A stretch of 64,000 nucleotides of DNA from Pantoea vagans (lineage in GTDB: Bacteria; Pseudomonadota; Gammaproteobacteria; Enterobacterales; Enterobacteriaceae): NCBI RefSeq assembly GCF_001506165.1, contig NZ_CP011427.1, positions 2,480,001-2,544,000 of the forward strand. Direction: 5' to 3'. The notes below the pieces were generated by a model that ran no database searches, was not told where the DNA came from, and worked only from the letters and a program-made list of their open reading frames with translations. The translations under genes and the position numbers were made by a program. Shown one piece after another: positions 36,005 through 46,427 of the stretch. Within the stretch, counting starts at the first letter, position 1, and the number at the start of each line of letters is the position of its first letter.

Positions 36005-36661
36005 ATGGATAGAATAATTAGCTCGTCGCAGCAGCAATCGCTGATCAGCACCCACAAAGTGCTACGCAATACCTACTTCTTACTGGGCCTCACACTGGCG
36101 TTTTCAGCGGTCACCGCCACGCTCAGCACCGTATTTGCCTTACCGTCACCGGGTTTGATCCTGATGCTGGTCGGTTTTTATGGTCTGATGTTCCTGACCT
36201 ATCGTCTGGCAAATAGTCCTGCGGGTATTCTGGCTGCCTTTGCCTTTACCGGTTTCCTCGGTTACTGCCTGGGGCCAATTCTCAGCTCCTTCCTTGCCGC
36301 TGGCATGGGTGATGTGATTGCCATGGCGCTGGGCGGAACGGCGCTGGTGTTCTTCTGCTGCTCAGCCTATGTCCTGACCACCCGCCGTGATATGTCGTTC
36401 CTGGGCGGAATGATGATGGCCGGTTTCGTGGTGCTGCTGGTTGCGGTGGTTGCCAACATCTTCCTGCAATTGCCTGCACTGCACCTGGCAATTAGCGCCC
36501 TGTTTATTCTGTTCTCTGCCGGTGCGATTCTGTGGGAAACCAGCAACATCATCCACGGCGGTGAAACCAACTACATCCGCGCCACAGTCAGCCTGTATGT
36601 GTCGCTCTACAACATCTTTGTTAGCTTGCTGAGTCTGCTGGGCTTTGCCAGCAAAGATTAA
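36005..36661 (+). CDS. yccA: Bax-inhibitor-1 family membrane protein YccA, FtsH modulator
   Basis: A 218-residue inner membrane protein with seven helices of the BI-1/UPF0005 family. The stretch [21 protein letters not shown] and the end [24 protein letters not shown] segment are as in E. coli YccA (219). YccA is a substrate and modulator of the FtsH protease. GGAG lies six bases before the ATG at 36005; the ATG one codon earlier is also possible. A TATAAT lies very near the start (35989), so the leader may be short. A terminator follows the stop. Confidence 0.95.
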   Translation: MDRIISSSQQQSLISTHKVLRNTYFLLGLTLAFSAVTATLSTVFALPSPGLILMLVGFYGLMFLTYRLANSPAGILAAFAFTGFLGYCLGPILSSFLAAGMGDVIAMALGGTALVFFCCSAYVLTTRRDMSFLGGMMMAGFVVLLVAVVANIFLQLPALHLAISALFILFSAGAILWETSNIIHGGETNYIRATVSLYVSLYNIFVSLLSLLGFASKD

Positions 36662-36683
36662 GTCGTCAAAGATTGCATCTCTG

Positions 36684-36713
36684 ACCCCGCTTCGGTGGGG
36701 TTTTTGCTTTTTT
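36684..36713 (+). terminator. Terminator after yccA
   Basis: ACCCCGC and GGTGGGGT pair around TTCG, followed by TTTTGCTTTTTTG. Confidence 0.88.
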
Positions 36714-36761
36714 GAATCTGGAGAACTTACAATAGAGCTAATGATGCTGTGAGGAATAACT

Positions 36762-37088
36762 GTGATTTTTGCCGGTAAAGAGATCGCCACCGATGCGGAA
36801 GGCTATCTAAAGAATAGTGCAGACTGGAGCGAAACCCTCGCTGCAGAGATTGCAAAAAACGAAGACATTGAGATGAGCGAAGCGCACTGGGAAGTGGTGC
36901 ACTTTGTGCGCGCCTTCTATCAGGAGTTCAATACCTCACCAGCGGTGCGCATGCTGGTCAAAGCCATGGCTCAGAAATATGGCGAAGAGAAAGGCAACAG
37001 TCGCTACCTTTTCCGACTCTTTCCAGAAGGTCCGGCAAAACAAGCCACCAAAATCGCTGGCTTACCTAAACCGGCTAAATGTCTGTGA
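36762..37088 (+). CDS. tusE: Sulfur transfer protein TusE
   Basis: A 108-residue DsrC-like protein. It takes sulfur from TusBCD and passes it to MnmA for 2-thiouridine at the tRNA wobble base. The conserved carrier cysteine is the second last residue (PAKCL), and the segment [20 protein letters not shown] is a hallmark. It uses a GTG start at 36762, six bases after GAGGA. Its stop directly abuts the stop of convergent yccX. Confidence 0.95.
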   Translation: MIFAGKEIATDAEGYLKNSADWSETLAAEIAKNEDIEMSEAHWEVVHFVRAFYQEFNTSPAVRMLVKAMAQKYGEEKGNSRYLFRLFPEGPAKQATKIAGLPKPAKCL

Positions 37089-37367
37089 TTAGCCAGTGGT
37101 AAACCTGGCTGGAATTTGCGCTGGCTGATGCGGCTCAACCAAGACCTTATCAACGCGTGCGCTGCGCGGCCCTCCCGCTTTCAGCCACGCGATTAACGCT
37201 TCAACCTGTTTATGATCACCCGCTGCCAGCACTTCCACGCTGCCATCGCGGAGATTGTGCGCATAGCCTGTTACCCCAAGTTCGTTTGCCTGCGCTTGGG
37301 TGTAATAGCGAAAGCCAACCCCTTGCACAATCCCGTGTATCCAGATTTTGTAGCACGTGTTCGCCAT
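37089..37367 (-). CDS. yccX: Acylphosphatase YccX
   Basis: A 92-residue acylphosphatase, the size of E. coli YccX. The catalytic Arg is in [12 protein letters not shown] and the Asn in [11 protein letters not shown]. It hydrolyses carboxyl-phosphate bonds such as those in acetyl or carbamoyl phosphate. The start at 37367 has GGGGAGA upstream. It is convergent with tusE and divergent from rlmI, whose start is 83 bp away. Confidence 0.95.
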   Translation of the reverse strand: MANTCYKIWIHGIVQGVGFRYYTQAQANELGVTGYAHNLRDGSVEVLAAGDHKQVEALIAWLKAGGPRSARVDKVLVEPHQPAQIPARFTTG

Positions 37368-37449
37368 GGCAATCTCCCCTTTGTACATTGCATTTTGCCG
37401 CCATCCACCGGAAAATGGCGCCTCATTTTTTCAGGTAAGCATAGCAAAC

Positions 37450-38640
37450 ATGACCGTTCGATTGATTCTCGCAAAGGGACGTGAAAAATCCCTGCTCCGC
37501 CGCCATCCGTGGGTGTTCTCTGGTGCTGTTGCACGTATGGAAGGTAAAGCCCAGTCAGGCGAAACCATTGATATCTGTGATAGCAATGGCAAATGGCTGG
37601 CCCGTGCCGCTTATTCTCCGCAATCACAAATTCGCGCGCGCGTCTGGAGCTGGCAGCAGGATGAGTCAATCGACATCGCATTCTTTGTTCGCGCCTTTGA
37701 AAAGGCACAACAGTGGCGCGAGTGGTTGGCGAAGCGTGACGGGCTTGATAGCTATCGTGTGATCGCCGGTGAGTCCGATGGCATGCCAGGCGTGACCATT
37801 GACCGTTTCGGCAACTTCCTGGTGTTGCAGCTCCTCTCTGCGGGTGCTGAGTACCAGCGCCCTGCCATCCTCTCTGCCTTGCAGCAATGTTTCCCAACCT
37901 GTTCGATCTACGATCGTTCTGATGTTGCGGTGCGTAAAAAAGAGGGGCTGGAGCTGGCACAAGGTCCGGTAACCGGTGAACTGCCGCCTCCGTTACTGCC
38001 GATTACTGAACACGGCATGAAACTGTTGGTGGATATCCAGGGCGGCCATAAAACCGGTTATTACCTCGATCAGCGTGACAGCCGTTTCGCCACCCGTCGC
38101 TATGCGGAGAACGCCCGCGTGCTGAACTGCTTCTCTTACACCGGCGGATTTGCAGTGTCTGCGTTGATCGGTGGCTGCCGCGAAGTGATCAGCGTCGATA
38201 CCTCACAAGATGCGCTGGATGTCGCAAAACAAAACGTAGAGCTAAATGACCTCGACCTTACTCGTGCACAGTTCGTGCGCGATGACGTGTTCAAATTGCT
38301 GCGTCGTTACCGTGACAGCGGTGAGAAATTTGACCTCATCGTGATGGACCCGCCCAAATTCGTTGAGAACAAAAACCAGCTGATGGGCGCTTGTCGTGGT
38401 TATAAGGATATCAATATGTTGGCGATGCAGTTGTTGAATCCCGGCGGTATCCTGCTGACGTACTCTTGCTCAGGCCTGATGGCGACTGATTTGTTCCAGA
38501 AAATTATTGCTGATGCCGCCGTCGATGCCGGTCGTGATGTACAATTTATTGAGCAGTTCCGTCAGGCAGCCGACCATCCTGTGATCGCCAGCTATCCTGA
38601 AGGGCTTTATCTGAAAGGGTTTGCCTGCCGCGTGCTGTGA
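37450..38640 (+). CDS. rlmI: 23S rRNA m5C1962 methyltransferase RlmI
   Basis: A 396-residue methyltransferase, same length as E. coli RlmI. An N-terminal PUA domain (residues 2-75) is followed by a Rossmann fold with [12 protein letters not shown] for S-adenosylmethionine binding and DPPKFVENK as the active-site motif, and a late cysteine in YSCSGLM. It modifies C1962 of 23S rRNA. The start is at 37450, after AGCATAGCAAAC, with a weak ribosome site; the frame upstream to 37357 lies inside divergent yccX. Confidence 0.96.
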   Translation: MTVRLILAKGREKSLLRRHPWVFSGAVARMEGKAQSGETIDICDSNGKWLARAAYSPQSQIRARVWSWQQDESIDIAFFVRAFEKAQQWREWLAKRDGLDSYRVIAGESDGMPGVTIDRFGNFLVLQLLSAGAEYQRPAILSALQQCFPTCSIYDRSDVAVRKKEGLELAQGPVTGELPPPLLPITEHGMKLLVDIQGGHKTGYYLDQRDSRFATRRYAENARVLNCFSYTGGFAVSALIGGCREVISVDTSQDALDVAKQNVELNDLDLTRAQFVRDDVFKLLRRYRDSGEKFDLIVMDPPKFVENKNQLMGACRGYKDINMLAMQLLNPGGILLTYSCSGLMATDLFQKIIADAAVDAGRDVQFIEQFRQAADHPVIASYPEGLYLKGFACRVL

Positions 38641-38699
38641 CTTGAAAACCTGAACCCTGCCTCCATATTGGTAGCAGGGCACAGTTTTGGGAGGTCACA

Positions 38700-39017
38700 A
38701 TGATTACCAGCAAATTTGGAATTGGACAGCAAGTCCGACACCGTCTCTCCGGGGTGCTCGGCGTTATCGTGGATGTCGATCCGGAGTTTTCGCTTGATAA
38801 ACCCGAGCTGGATGATGTTGCTGCCAGTGAGACATTGCGCATGGCACCCTGGTACCACGTGGTGATGGAAGATGAAGAAGGCGAGCAGGTCCACACTTAC
38901 GTCGCCGAAGTTCAGCTGGCAGGAGAAACCTCCTTCGAGCATCCTGAGCAGCCGTCGATGGACGAGCTTGCCGCTTCGATACGGCAGCAGCTGCAGGCAC
39001 CCAGCCTGCGCCATTAA
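38700..39017 (+). CDS. hspQ: Heat shock protein HspQ
   Basis: A 105-residue protein identical in length to E. coli HspQ. Hallmarks are [21 protein letters not shown] and [12 protein letters not shown]. It binds hemimethylated oriC DNA and acts as a specificity enhancer of the Lon protease. It has a strong GGGAGG ribosome site and a terminator right after its stop. Confidence 0.96.
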   Translation: MITSKFGIGQQVRHRLSGVLGVIVDVDPEFSLDKPELDDVAASETLRMAPWYHVVMEDEEGEQVHTYVAEVQLAGETSFEHPEQPSMDELAASIRQQLQAPSLRH

Positions 39018-39020
39018 AGT

Positions 39021-39050
39021 AAACGGCGACCTATGTCGCCGTTTCTGTTT
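39021..39050 (+). terminator. Terminator after hspQ
   Basis: AAACGGCGAC and GTCGCCGTTT pair perfectly (10 bp) around CTAT, followed by CTGTTT. It abuts the convergent yccU gene. Confidence 0.9.
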
Positions 39051-39471
39051 AGTGAGTTGACTGCAATAATCCCAGTCGTGGAATTTCAATTTTTGGACAT
39101 CGGTCCATAATCACTGTCATACCCGCATCCTGCGCCAGTACCGCCGCCTGTTCATTAATGACACCCAGCTGTAGCCAAAGCGTATCTGCACCAATCGCAA
39201 TCGCTTCTTGCGCTACGCCCCACGCTGCTTCCGCATTACGAAAGACATCAACCATATCGACTTTGCCCGGAATATCCGCCAATGCCGCATAGGCGGTTTG
39301 GCCCAGCAGTTGCTGCCCAGCCAGTTTTGGACTGACCGGAATCACTTCATATCCCTGATCGAGCAAGAACTTCATTACACCGTAACTCGGGCGGTCAGCA
39401 CGATCGCTGGCACCGACCAGGGCAATGCGTTTGGTCTTGCTCAGCACATCGCGAATCGTTTGGTCATTCAT
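39049..39471 (-). CDS. yccU: CoA-binding domain protein YccU
   Basis: A 140-residue Rossmann-fold protein of the CoA-binding family (succinyl-CoA synthetase-like). The glycine-rich site is ALVGASDRADRPSYGVM, and late residues VIMDRCPKIEIPR are conserved. The cellular role is not known. The start MNDQTI at 39471 follows AGGAGAAATTGC; the frame to 39528 lies in non-coding DNA. It is monocistronic and convergent with hspQ. Confidence 0.93.
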   Translation of the reverse strand: MNDQTIRDVLSKTKRIALVGASDRADRPSYGVMKFLLDQGYEVIPVSPKLAGQQLLGQTAYAALADIPGKVDMVDVFRNAEAAWGVAQEAIAIGADTLWLQLGVINEQAAVLAQDAGMTVIMDRCPKIEIPRLGLLQSTH

Positions 39472-39648
39472 GCAATTTCTCCTTTTCCACTCGCCTGAGT
39501 GTAGATGGCTATGCCTTACCTGTTGCAAGTCTTACAGCAGGAATCTTTGCGCGGCAGCACGAATAAATATGTAAAAATGTAAATTTACTGCCATAATGTA
39601 ATAATTTGCTACACATCACCGATTTTTCCCCACCTTCCGGGAGTTGAA

Positions 39649-40275
39649 ATGAAGCTGTCTTTGGCTGTTACGGGTTTACTCGTGTTGCTCGTATCGGCAT
39701 CCTGCCATGCCATCACCTTAAAGCTCGATCCTGAGATCGATCTGCTGGTGCTGGATGGCCGCAAAATCTCAGGCTCGCTGCTGAAAGGCGCGGACAGCCT
39801 TGAGCTGGAGCGTGGACAGCATCAATTTCTGTTTCGCGTTGAAAAACCGGGGTCAGACGCCACGCATTTTCAGTCGGTGCCGATGATTGTCACCTTTAAT
39901 GCCAACGCCAGTTCAGTCGCCATTCGTTTACCCTCGCTCGATAATCGCCGTGAACGTAACGCCTTTGATAAGGCACTCAATTTTCAGCTGATCGATGAAC
40001 GCGGTAATGAAATCGCCAGCGTGCGCGATCGTTTGCCAAAAGAGAGTGATAGCGATCTTGAAAAGGCGATGGTGAATTATAACCGTAATGCTCAGGCGGC
40101 TTCCGTTCCACGTTTTGCTCTGCAATCAGCCAGTTTGCCTGATGCCAAAATGGATCTCGATTTTGCCTGGCAGGATGCGGGCGACCTCCCCTCCCTCCAG
40201 CGCTGGTTTGAGCGTTTTGATGCCGCCACACGTCAGCGATTTATTAGTTGGATGAAAACCTTACGCGCAAGTTGA
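39649..40275 (+). CDS. yccT: Periplasmic DUF2057 protein YccT/CsgI
   Basis: A 208-residue exported protein: signal MKLSLAVTGLLVLLVSASCHA with cleavage after CHA, then the DUF2057 domain with ITLKLDPEIDLLVLDGRK and a RNAFDKAL segment. In E. coli this protein (also called CsgI) reduces curli fibre formation at the cell surface. It is preceded by CGGGAG and followed 68 bp later by mgsA, as in E. coli. Confidence 0.92.
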   Translation: MKLSLAVTGLLVLLVSASCHAITLKLDPEIDLLVLDGRKISGSLLKGADSLELERGQHQFLFRVEKPGSDATHFQSVPMIVTFNANASSVAIRLPSLDNRRERNAFDKALNFQLIDERGNEIASVRDRLPKESDSDLEKAMVNYNRNAQAASVPRFALQSASLPDAKMDLDFAWQDAGDLPSLQRWFERFDAATRQRFISWMKTLRAS

Positions 40276-40343
40276 TAGTGATGAAATGCCAAGGGTAAAC
40301 TCGTGCCTTAATCACTATCGCATGAGAAGAAACAGGAAGCCCT

Positions 40344-40805
40344 ATGGAGCAGACCGTTCGTACCCTTGAAGTCAAAAAGCATATTGCCCTCGTCGCACAC
40401 GACCACTGCAAAGCCTCGCTGCTGGAATGGGTTAAAGCCAATCAACCCGCGCTGCAACCCCATACCCTTTATGCCACCGGAACCACAGGCAATCTGATTA
40501 ATCGCCATACGGGTTTAGACGTGAATGCCATGCTGAGCGGCCCGATGGGCGGCGATCAGCAGGTCGGTGCATTGATTTCAGAAGGGAAAATTGATGTGCT
40601 GTTCTTCTTCTGGGACCCGCTGAACGCGGTGCCCCACGATCCGGATGTTAAAGCACTGCTACGCCTCGCCACGGTATGGAATATCCCGGTGGCGACCAAT
40701 CGCGCCACCGCGGATTTTATTATTCAGTCACCGATGTTTGCGCAGCAGGTTGAGATCCAGATTCCTGATTATCAGCGTTACCTCGCTGAGCGCTTAAAAG
40801 CCTAA
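40344..40805 (+). CDS. mgsA: Methylglyoxal synthase
   Basis: A 153-residue enzyme turning dihydroxyacetone phosphate into methylglyoxal, a bypass of lower glycolysis under phosphate shortage. The phosphate site is [10 protein letters not shown], and the catalytic aspartate lies in [11 protein letters not shown] (Asp72) with a second one in [22 protein letters not shown] sits before the ATG. It is convergent with helD. Confidence 0.97.
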   Translation: MEQTVRTLEVKKHIALVAHDHCKASLLEWVKANQPALQPHTLYATGTTGNLINRHTGLDVNAMLSGPMGGDQQVGALISEGKIDVLFFFWDPLNAVPHDPDVKALLRLATVWNIPVATNRATADFIIQSPMFAQQVEIQIPDYQRYLAERLKA

Positions 40806-40808
40806 TCC

Positions 40809-42863
40809 TCAGGCCTTCCGACTCTGCGGTACACCTAACTCGCGGAAGTGCTCGACAAAGACGGAAGGTCGATCTTTATCAAACAGCAGCCACACCTGCT
40901 GACGGGCACGGGTTATCGCCACATAGGCCAGTCGACGCTCCTCAGCATCCGGAAAGTCCTCTGGTTGCGGTAACAAGCCCTCTTCCATGATCGATTCACG
41001 TGCCTGTGCAGGGAAACCATCACGCCCCTCGTGTAACCCCAACACCATGACAAAATCGGCCTGCTGTCCTTTGCTGGCGTGAATAGTCATAAAATCAATC
41101 TGTAATTTCGGCCAACGCGTTTTGGCTTTTTCCAGTATCGCCGGGCGAAGATGATGGTAGCGGGCTAACAGCAACACACGCTCTTCTGGCCTGGCATAAC
41201 CACTCAATTTATCTAACAACGGCTCCAACTGCTCCTGTGGCAGCAGCGTAACGGATTTCTTGTTGCCCTTGGTCAAACTGTTTAACGGCTTACGCAACTG
41301 GTGTGGATTCTGCTGCACAAAGCGGTTGGCAATCTCACCGATCCGGTCGTTAAAGCGATAGGTGGTGTCCAGCACACAGCGATCGCCCTCACCGAAATAG
41401 TGATGGAAGGCGGTGGTCAAACTCATTTCTGCCCCGCTGAAGCGATAGATCGCCTGCCAGTCATCCCCCACCGCGAAAAGGCTCGTACGCTTATTTTGCT
41501 GACGCAGTGCGGTTAACAAGGCTGCACGCTGCGGTGAGATGTCCTGGAACTCATCCACCAGAATATGTTTCCACGGGCTGATAAAGCGTCCTTTTTCCAG
41601 AATGGCAATCGCCTGATGAATCAACCCAGAGAAATCGACTGCACCCTCTTCTTTGAGTGCGGTTTTCCAGGCTTTCAGTAGCGGAGCCATCAGCTTAACG
41701 CGCTTACTGAAATTATCGCGGAAATCTTCGGGTACATCGGCAATCATCGCCGCTTGTGCGCCGCCGTGCATACGCATCAAGCCAAGCCAGCGTTCCAGAC
41801 GCGAAGCCAAACGTTGCGCCAGCTTGTCATCTTGCCAGTAAGGCCCTTCTGCAACATCCCATTCCAGTTCATCTTGCAGCCATTGCCGCCAGCCGCTCGC
41901 CTGCGCTTTTTTACTGCTGCACTGTTCACGCCAGGTATCGATCAATAATTGACGGCGCGCCTTACTGTCGCTTTCGAGCTTGCTGATCACCGGCTGCTTA
42001 TTGCTGCCTTCACGGATAATATGCAGCGCCAGGGCGTGGAATGTGCGGGCCTGAATGGTGCTTTCGCCTAAGCGCGATTGAATGCGCTCGTTCATCTCTT
42101 CCGCCGCCTGGCGGCCAAAGGCCAGCAGCAGTATCTGATCTGGCTGCGCCAGTTTGCGCTTTATCAGCCACCCCGCCCGCGCCACCAGCACTGACGTCTT
42201 GCCACTTCCCGCCCCGGCCAATACCAGCAGAGCATCCTCGCCGTTGACCACGGCTTCACATTGGGAGGGATTAAGCGGTGTGGTTTCGACGGTAGAGAAG
42301 AATTCGTGATAATCCTTGATAACCTTCGCCGTCCATTCACGGTTACGCTGGCGGATGGCTGCGTCACCTTGCTCAAGCCACTGCTGACAGAACTGCCACA
42401 GCGCACGGCAGTTTTCAAAACTATCCAGGCGCGATAGTGGTAGAGGTAAAGCCGAGAACTGGCGTGTAATGTTCTCTTTCACCGCCGCTAACTCACTGCG
42501 TTTCAGCCAACGATCTTGCTGGGTGAAGGCCAAAATTTCGTGTTCCAGCGCGGTTAACACCTCCGCACTGACCTCACTCATCTCTACGCTCCACTGCTGC
42601 CATGCCTGCTGGAGATAATGGAAAAAGCGCTGTGTTTCCTGCCATTCAGTGCCGTGTAAGCGCACCACTTTCTCTTCTGGTAGCTGAAATTCAAGCTCTC
42701 CCCAGACCATGCCGCGCTTGCAGGTAATATTAATTAACTGGTTAAAAGGGATCAGATATTCATGACGATCGCCACTGACTTCCACTCCGGCAGCCAGCAA
42801 CCGTACCCGGTTGTAGGGATGCTGAGCCAGGCGCTTACCCATTGATGTTGCTTTCAGTTCCAT
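40809..42863 (-). CDS. helD: DNA helicase IV
   Basis: A 684-residue superfamily 1 helicase, same size as E. coli HelD (684). Walker A is VLAGAGSGKTSVL (about residue 213), Walker B is HILVDEFQDISP, motif III is VGDDWQAIYRFSG and motif VI is YVAITRARQQVWLL. The N-terminal ~190 residues are the HelD-specific domain. It unwinds DNA 3' to 5' and takes part in RecF-type recombination. It is divergent from yccF and convergent with mgsA. Confidence 0.96.
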   Translation of the reverse strand: MELKATSMGKRLAQHPYNRVRLLAAGVEVSGDRHEYLIPFNQLINITCKRGMVWGELEFQLPEEKVVRLHGTEWQETQRFFHYLQQAWQQWSVEMSEVSAEVLTALEHEILAFTQQDRWLKRSELAAVKENITRQFSALPLPLSRLDSFENCRALWQFCQQWLEQGDAAIRQRNREWTAKVIKDYHEFFSTVETTPLNPSQCEAVVNGEDALLVLAGAGSGKTSVLVARAGWLIKRKLAQPDQILLLAFGRQAAEEMNERIQSRLGESTIQARTFHALALHIIREGSNKQPVISKLESDSKARRQLLIDTWREQCSSKKAQASGWRQWLQDELEWDVAEGPYWQDDKLAQRLASRLERWLGLMRMHGGAQAAMIADVPEDFRDNFSKRVKLMAPLLKAWKTALKEEGAVDFSGLIHQAIAILEKGRFISPWKHILVDEFQDISPQRAALLTALRQQNKRTSLFAVGDDWQAIYRFSGAEMSLTTAFHHYFGEGDRCVLDTTYRFNDRIGEIANRFVQQNPHQLRKPLNSLTKGNKKSVTLLPQEQLEPLLDKLSGYARPEERVLLLARYHHLRPAILEKAKTRWPKLQIDFMTIHASKGQQADFVMVLGLHEGRDGFPAQARESIMEEGLLPQPEDFPDAEERRLAYVAITRARQQVWLLFDKDRPSVFVEHFRELGVPQSRKA

Positions 42864-42986
42864 GTCCGCACCGTCATGTGGAATTCGATTATCGCGCAGT
42901 TTACCTGTCAGACCCTTGGCGCTCCAGCCTTAAAACAGGCTAAACTTGGCGGCACATATTGCGGATTGCAAAAGGAAAATAGCGTT

Positions 42987-43430
42987 ATGCGCACCGTACT
43001 CAACATTCTTAACTTCGTTTTGGGTGGCGTGTTCACCACGCTAAGCTGGCTGTTTGCCACTCTTGTCAGCATCGTGCTGATTTTTACCTTGCCATTAACG
43101 CGCTCCTGCTGGGAAATCACCAAACTGTCATTGTTACCCTTTGGCAATGAAGCCGTGCATGTGGATGTATTGCGTCCTGATAGTAAAAGCAACGTCATGA
43201 ATGCTGGCGGCACCTTTTTAAATATTTTCTGGCTGCTGTTTTTTGGCTGGTGGCTCTGCCTGATGCACATCTCTGCCGGGATTGTGCAGTGCCTTACCAT
43301 CATCGGCATTCCCGTTGGCATTGCTAACTTTAAAATTGCCGCTATTGCGTTATGGCCAGTCGGTCGTCGCGTAGTGTCGGTGGAAGAGGCCCAGGCTGCG
43401 CGTGAAGCTAACGCGCGTCGTCGTTACTGA
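42987..43430 (+). CDS. yccF: YccF-domain inner membrane protein
   Basis: A 147-residue membrane protein with two YccF repeats, each with Gly-rich helices (LNFVLGGVFTTLSWLFA and NIFWLLFFGWWLCLMH). The function is unknown. The start MRTVLN at 42987 matches E. coli YccF (148); the frame upstream overlaps the helD promoter. It is followed by yccS after 11 bp in the same operon, as in E. coli. Confidence 0.94.
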   Translation: MRTVLNILNFVLGGVFTTLSWLFATLVSIVLIFTLPLTRSCWEITKLSLLPFGNEAVHVDVLRPDSKSNVMNAGGTFLNIFWLLFFGWWLCLMHISAGIVQCLTIIGIPVGIANFKIAAIALWPVGRRVVSVEEAQAAREANARRRY

Positions 43431-43441
43431 GGCCGCCTCCA

Positions 43442-45580
43442 ATGCTTCAGAACGCGATGCCTGGCTGGCGACGTTATCTGTTTAATAGCAGCCTGCGCTA
43501 CCTGTTACGCATCTTTTTCGCGCTTGCAGGCTGTGCGGCAGTGCCGTGGTGGTTGCAGCAGATAGAATGGACGATCCCCTTAACGCTTGGCGTAGTGGCT
43601 GCCGCGCTGGCCGATCTTGATGACCGATGGACCGGTCGCCTGCGCAATTTACTGATCACGCTAGTCTGTTTTTGCATTGCGTCAGTATCAGTTGAGCTAC
43701 TGTTTCCTTATCCGTGGGCGTTCGCCATTGGCTTAGCGCTCTCCAGTTGGGGATTCATTCTGCTGGGTGCATTGGGGCAGCGTTATGCCACTATCGCGTT
43801 TGGTGCGCTGTTAATCGCCGTCTATACCATGCTGGGGATTGGTCTCTTCCCGCAGTGGTGGATGCAACCCGCACTGCTGTTGATCGGCGCATTGTGGTAC
43901 AACCTGCTGACTTTTATTGGTCACCTGATCTTTCCTGTGCGACCCGTGCAGGAACAGCTGGCAGCCAGCTTCTCGCAACTGGCACGCTATCTGGAAGCCA
44001 AAGCGAATCTGTTCGATCCGGACGCTGGGGAACAAGATGACGCCAACATGGTTGCTACCGCCATGGTGAATAGCCAGTTGGTCGCGCAGCTTAATCAGAC
44101 TAAAACCACCATTCAAAGCCGCTTACGGGGCGATCGCGGTTCACGCAGTACGCGCCGCAGCCTGCACTATTACTTTGTCGCGCAGGATATTCACGAACGC
44201 GCCAGTTCTTCTCATCTCCAGTACCACTTGCTGCGCAGCGACTGGCGATATAACGAAGTGCTATTCCGCTTCCAGCGACTGCTCAATATGCAGGCACAAG
44301 CGTGTCGTAAGCTGGCAGAAAACATTTTATTGCGCCAGCCGTGGCATCATGACAGCCAGTTTGAACGCACTTTCACCCGGCTTGAAACCGCCCTTGAACG
44401 CCTGCAACAGCAAGACCCACAGGACCCTCACATTCGTGCGCTATTTTGGTTACTGCGTAATCTTCGCGCGATTGATGCGCAGTTGGCCTCGATTGAATCG
44501 GAGCAAATGCTGGCCGATCCCCCCTCTTCTGGCGATACCCACCTGTCACGCGAGGGACTGAGCGGATGGCAAGATATTCGTCTCCGTTTGAGTCGCCATC
44601 TGAGCCCCGGCTCTGCACTGTTTCGCCATGCCGTCCGCATGTCGCTGGTGCTTTGTGTTGGGTACGCCTTCATTCAGATTACCGGTTTGCATCGCGGCTA
44701 CTGGATTTTGCTCACCAGCTTGTTTGTCTGCCAGCCTAACTACAATGCTACGCGCCGACGTCTTGCCCTGCGTATTGGCGGCACACTGGCCGGCATTGCC
44801 ATCGGCTTGCCGGTTTTGTGGTTAGTGCCGTCAATCGAGGGACAACTGGTGTTGATTGTGTTAAGCGGCGTGCTGTTTTTTGCCTTCCGCCAGATTCAAT
44901 ATGCGCAAGCCACGCTGTTCATTACCTTGCTGGTACTGCTTTGCTTTAACCTGTTAGGTGAAGGCTTCGAGGTCGCTCTGCCACGCATAGTCGATACGAT
45001 ACTGGGTTGTGGATTAGCCTGGCTGGCAGTGGCCTTTGTCTGGCCAGACTGGCGTTTTCGCAAGATTAGCGCGGTAGCTGACCGCACGCTTAACGCCAAC
45101 TGCCGTTATCTCGATGCCATTATGGAGCAATACCATCAGGGCAAAGATAATCGCCTGGCCTATCGTGTGGCCCGTCGTGATGCCCACAATGCTGATGCTG
45201 AGCTTGCTTCGGTGGTGTCGAACATGAGCAGCGAGCTGAAGTTGCAACAACCGCTGCGCGAAAATGCTTTTCGGCTGTTGTGCCTCAACCATTCGTTCCT
45301 GAGCTATATCTCGGCTTTGGGGGCACACCGTGAGCAACTCACAGACCCTGAACTCCTGAGCACATTAGATGATGCCGTGTGCTTTGTGGAGGACGTCCTG
45401 CAAATTGAGCGTGTGGCGGATGCACAGGCGTTAGAGATGCAACAACAGCTAATGCAACGCTTAAGCACATTAAAAAACAGTTCAGAGTTGCAGGCACCCC
45501 TGGTGATACAGCAGTTAGGTTTGCTGATCGCGTTGCTGCCTGAAATTGCCCGCCTGCGTCGCACCCTGACCAGCCACTAA
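43442..45580 (+). CDS. yccS: FUSC-family inner membrane protein YccS
   Basis: A 712-residue protein with two clusters of membrane helices (about residues 20-170 and 395-535) separated by a long soluble part, typical of the YccS/YhfK (FUSC) family linked with aromatic acid or efflux functions. The second half carries LCVGYAFIQITGLHRGYWILLT. E. coli YccS has 717 residues. It is in an operon with yccF. Its end overlaps the convergent sxy gene by four bases. Confidence 0.94.
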   Translation: MLQNAMPGWRRYLFNSSLRYLLRIFFALAGCAAVPWWLQQIEWTIPLTLGVVAAALADLDDRWTGRLRNLLITLVCFCIASVSVELLFPYPWAFAIGLALSSWGFILLGALGQRYATIAFGALLIAVYTMLGIGLFPQWWMQPALLLIGALWYNLLTFIGHLIFPVRPVQEQLAASFSQLARYLEAKANLFDPDAGEQDDANMVATAMVNSQLVAQLNQTKTTIQSRLRGDRGSRSTRRSLHYYFVAQDIHERASSSHLQYHLLRSDWRYNEVLFRFQRLLNMQAQACRKLAENILLRQPWHHDSQFERTFTRLETALERLQQQDPQDPHIRALFWLLRNLRAIDAQLASIESEQMLADPPSSGDTHLSREGLSGWQDIRLRLSRHLSPGSALFRHAVRMSLVLCVGYAFIQITGLHRGYWILLTSLFVCQPNYNATRRRLALRIGGTLAGIAIGLPVLWLVPSIEGQLVLIVLSGVLFFAFRQIQYAQATLFITLLVLLCFNLLGEGFEVALPRIVDTILGCGLAWLAVAFVWPDWRFRKISAVADRTLNANCRYLDAIMEQYHQGKDNRLAYRVARRDAHNADAELASVVSNMSSELKLQQPLRENAFRLLCLNHSFLSYISALGAHREQLTDPELLSTLDDAVCFVEDVLQIERVADAQALEMQQQLMQRLSTLKNSSELQAPLVIQQLGLLIALLPEIARLRRTLTSH

Positions 45581-46206
45581 CGTTGTGAACGCTCCACTTT
45601 GGGATCGATGTGGAGCGTTTTTACATACCAGGCGTACAACTCTTCTCGCGTGACCACCGGCAGTGCTGCCTGATGATGGCCCGAAATGGCGCCTTCCAGA
45701 GCCAGCAGTGTTTTTAAGCCAATATGTTTGTTGACTGCACGCAGTTTCAGCCAACTCTGACGTGACCCCATTTCGTGCAGCAACCTTACCGAACTGATGC
45801 CGACTCGATGCAACATCATCTCCATGCGTAAACTCAGGTTAGGCAAATCTTTTAAGCGCAAGGTGACGCTGCGCGTGGCGATTTCGTCCTGAGCGGCTTG
45901 CAGTGCACTGGCAGAAAGCTGCAAAAGTTGTTCGGCATCCTGCCATAACGTTGCATCGACCTTGTAGTAGTTCAATTGCACAGGTATGCCACGTTTACGA
46001 TAGACCAGCGGCTCAAGTGCGCGTCTGGCGTGGTAGACCTGAAGCGCTTCACTGGCACGCAGGTAAAGTGCTTCTTCATTGATGTAGGCAAAAATCACCT
46101 TCTCAACCGTCAGCGCATATCCCCCAAACTGGGTGCGTGATTCGATCTTTCCGAGAGGTGCTAACTGAGTTTTTGACTGCACAACCATAGATTTGTTGGT
46201 TTTCAT
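45577..46206 (-). CDS. sxy: Competence regulator Sxy/TfoX
   Basis: A 209-residue protein with TfoX N-terminal (residues 15-105; TQFGGYALTVEKVIFAYI) and C-terminal (about 115-195; LRLKDLPNLSLRMEMMLHRVGI) domains. With CRP it activates the CRP-S promoters of DNA uptake genes. In other gammaproteobacteria a leader hairpin controls its translation; the upstream region here is AT-rich and I did not resolve such a hairpin. It is divergent from sulA. Confidence 0.95.
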   Translation of the reverse strand: MKTNKSMVVQSKTQLAPLGKIESRTQFGGYALTVEKVIFAYINEEALYLRASEALQVYHARRALEPLVYRKRGIPVQLNYYKVDATLWQDAEQLLQLSASALQAAQDEIATRSVTLRLKDLPNLSLRMEMMLHRVGISSVRLLHEMGSRQSWLKLRAVNKHIGLKTLLALEGAISGHHQAALPVVTREELYAWYVKTLHIDPKVERSQR

Positions 46207-46389
46207 TACATCTCCTTTCCGTGAATTCTCATTAGAGAAAATTCCATAAAAACCTGGATATTCATTTGGTTAGAAGATAAAAAAATCCCATTAGCTGTTC
46301 AATGAATAAAAACATTTTGGCAGGATGTTGTGCAAAATTTGCGAGGTGTTTTCAGAAATTGAGGTTGATCTTTATCCAGGAAGACATTA

Positions 46390-46405
46390 CTGTATATTCA
46401 TACAG
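46390..46405 (+). promoter_or_regulatory. LexA (SOS) box of sulA
   Basis: CTGTATATTCATACAG is a canonical CTG-N10-CAG SOS box with near-perfect symmetry, 22 bp before the sulA ATG. LexA bound here would block the promoter until DNA damage. Confidence 0.95.
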
Positions 46406-46427
46406 TCAATCACTGAGTGATTAAATT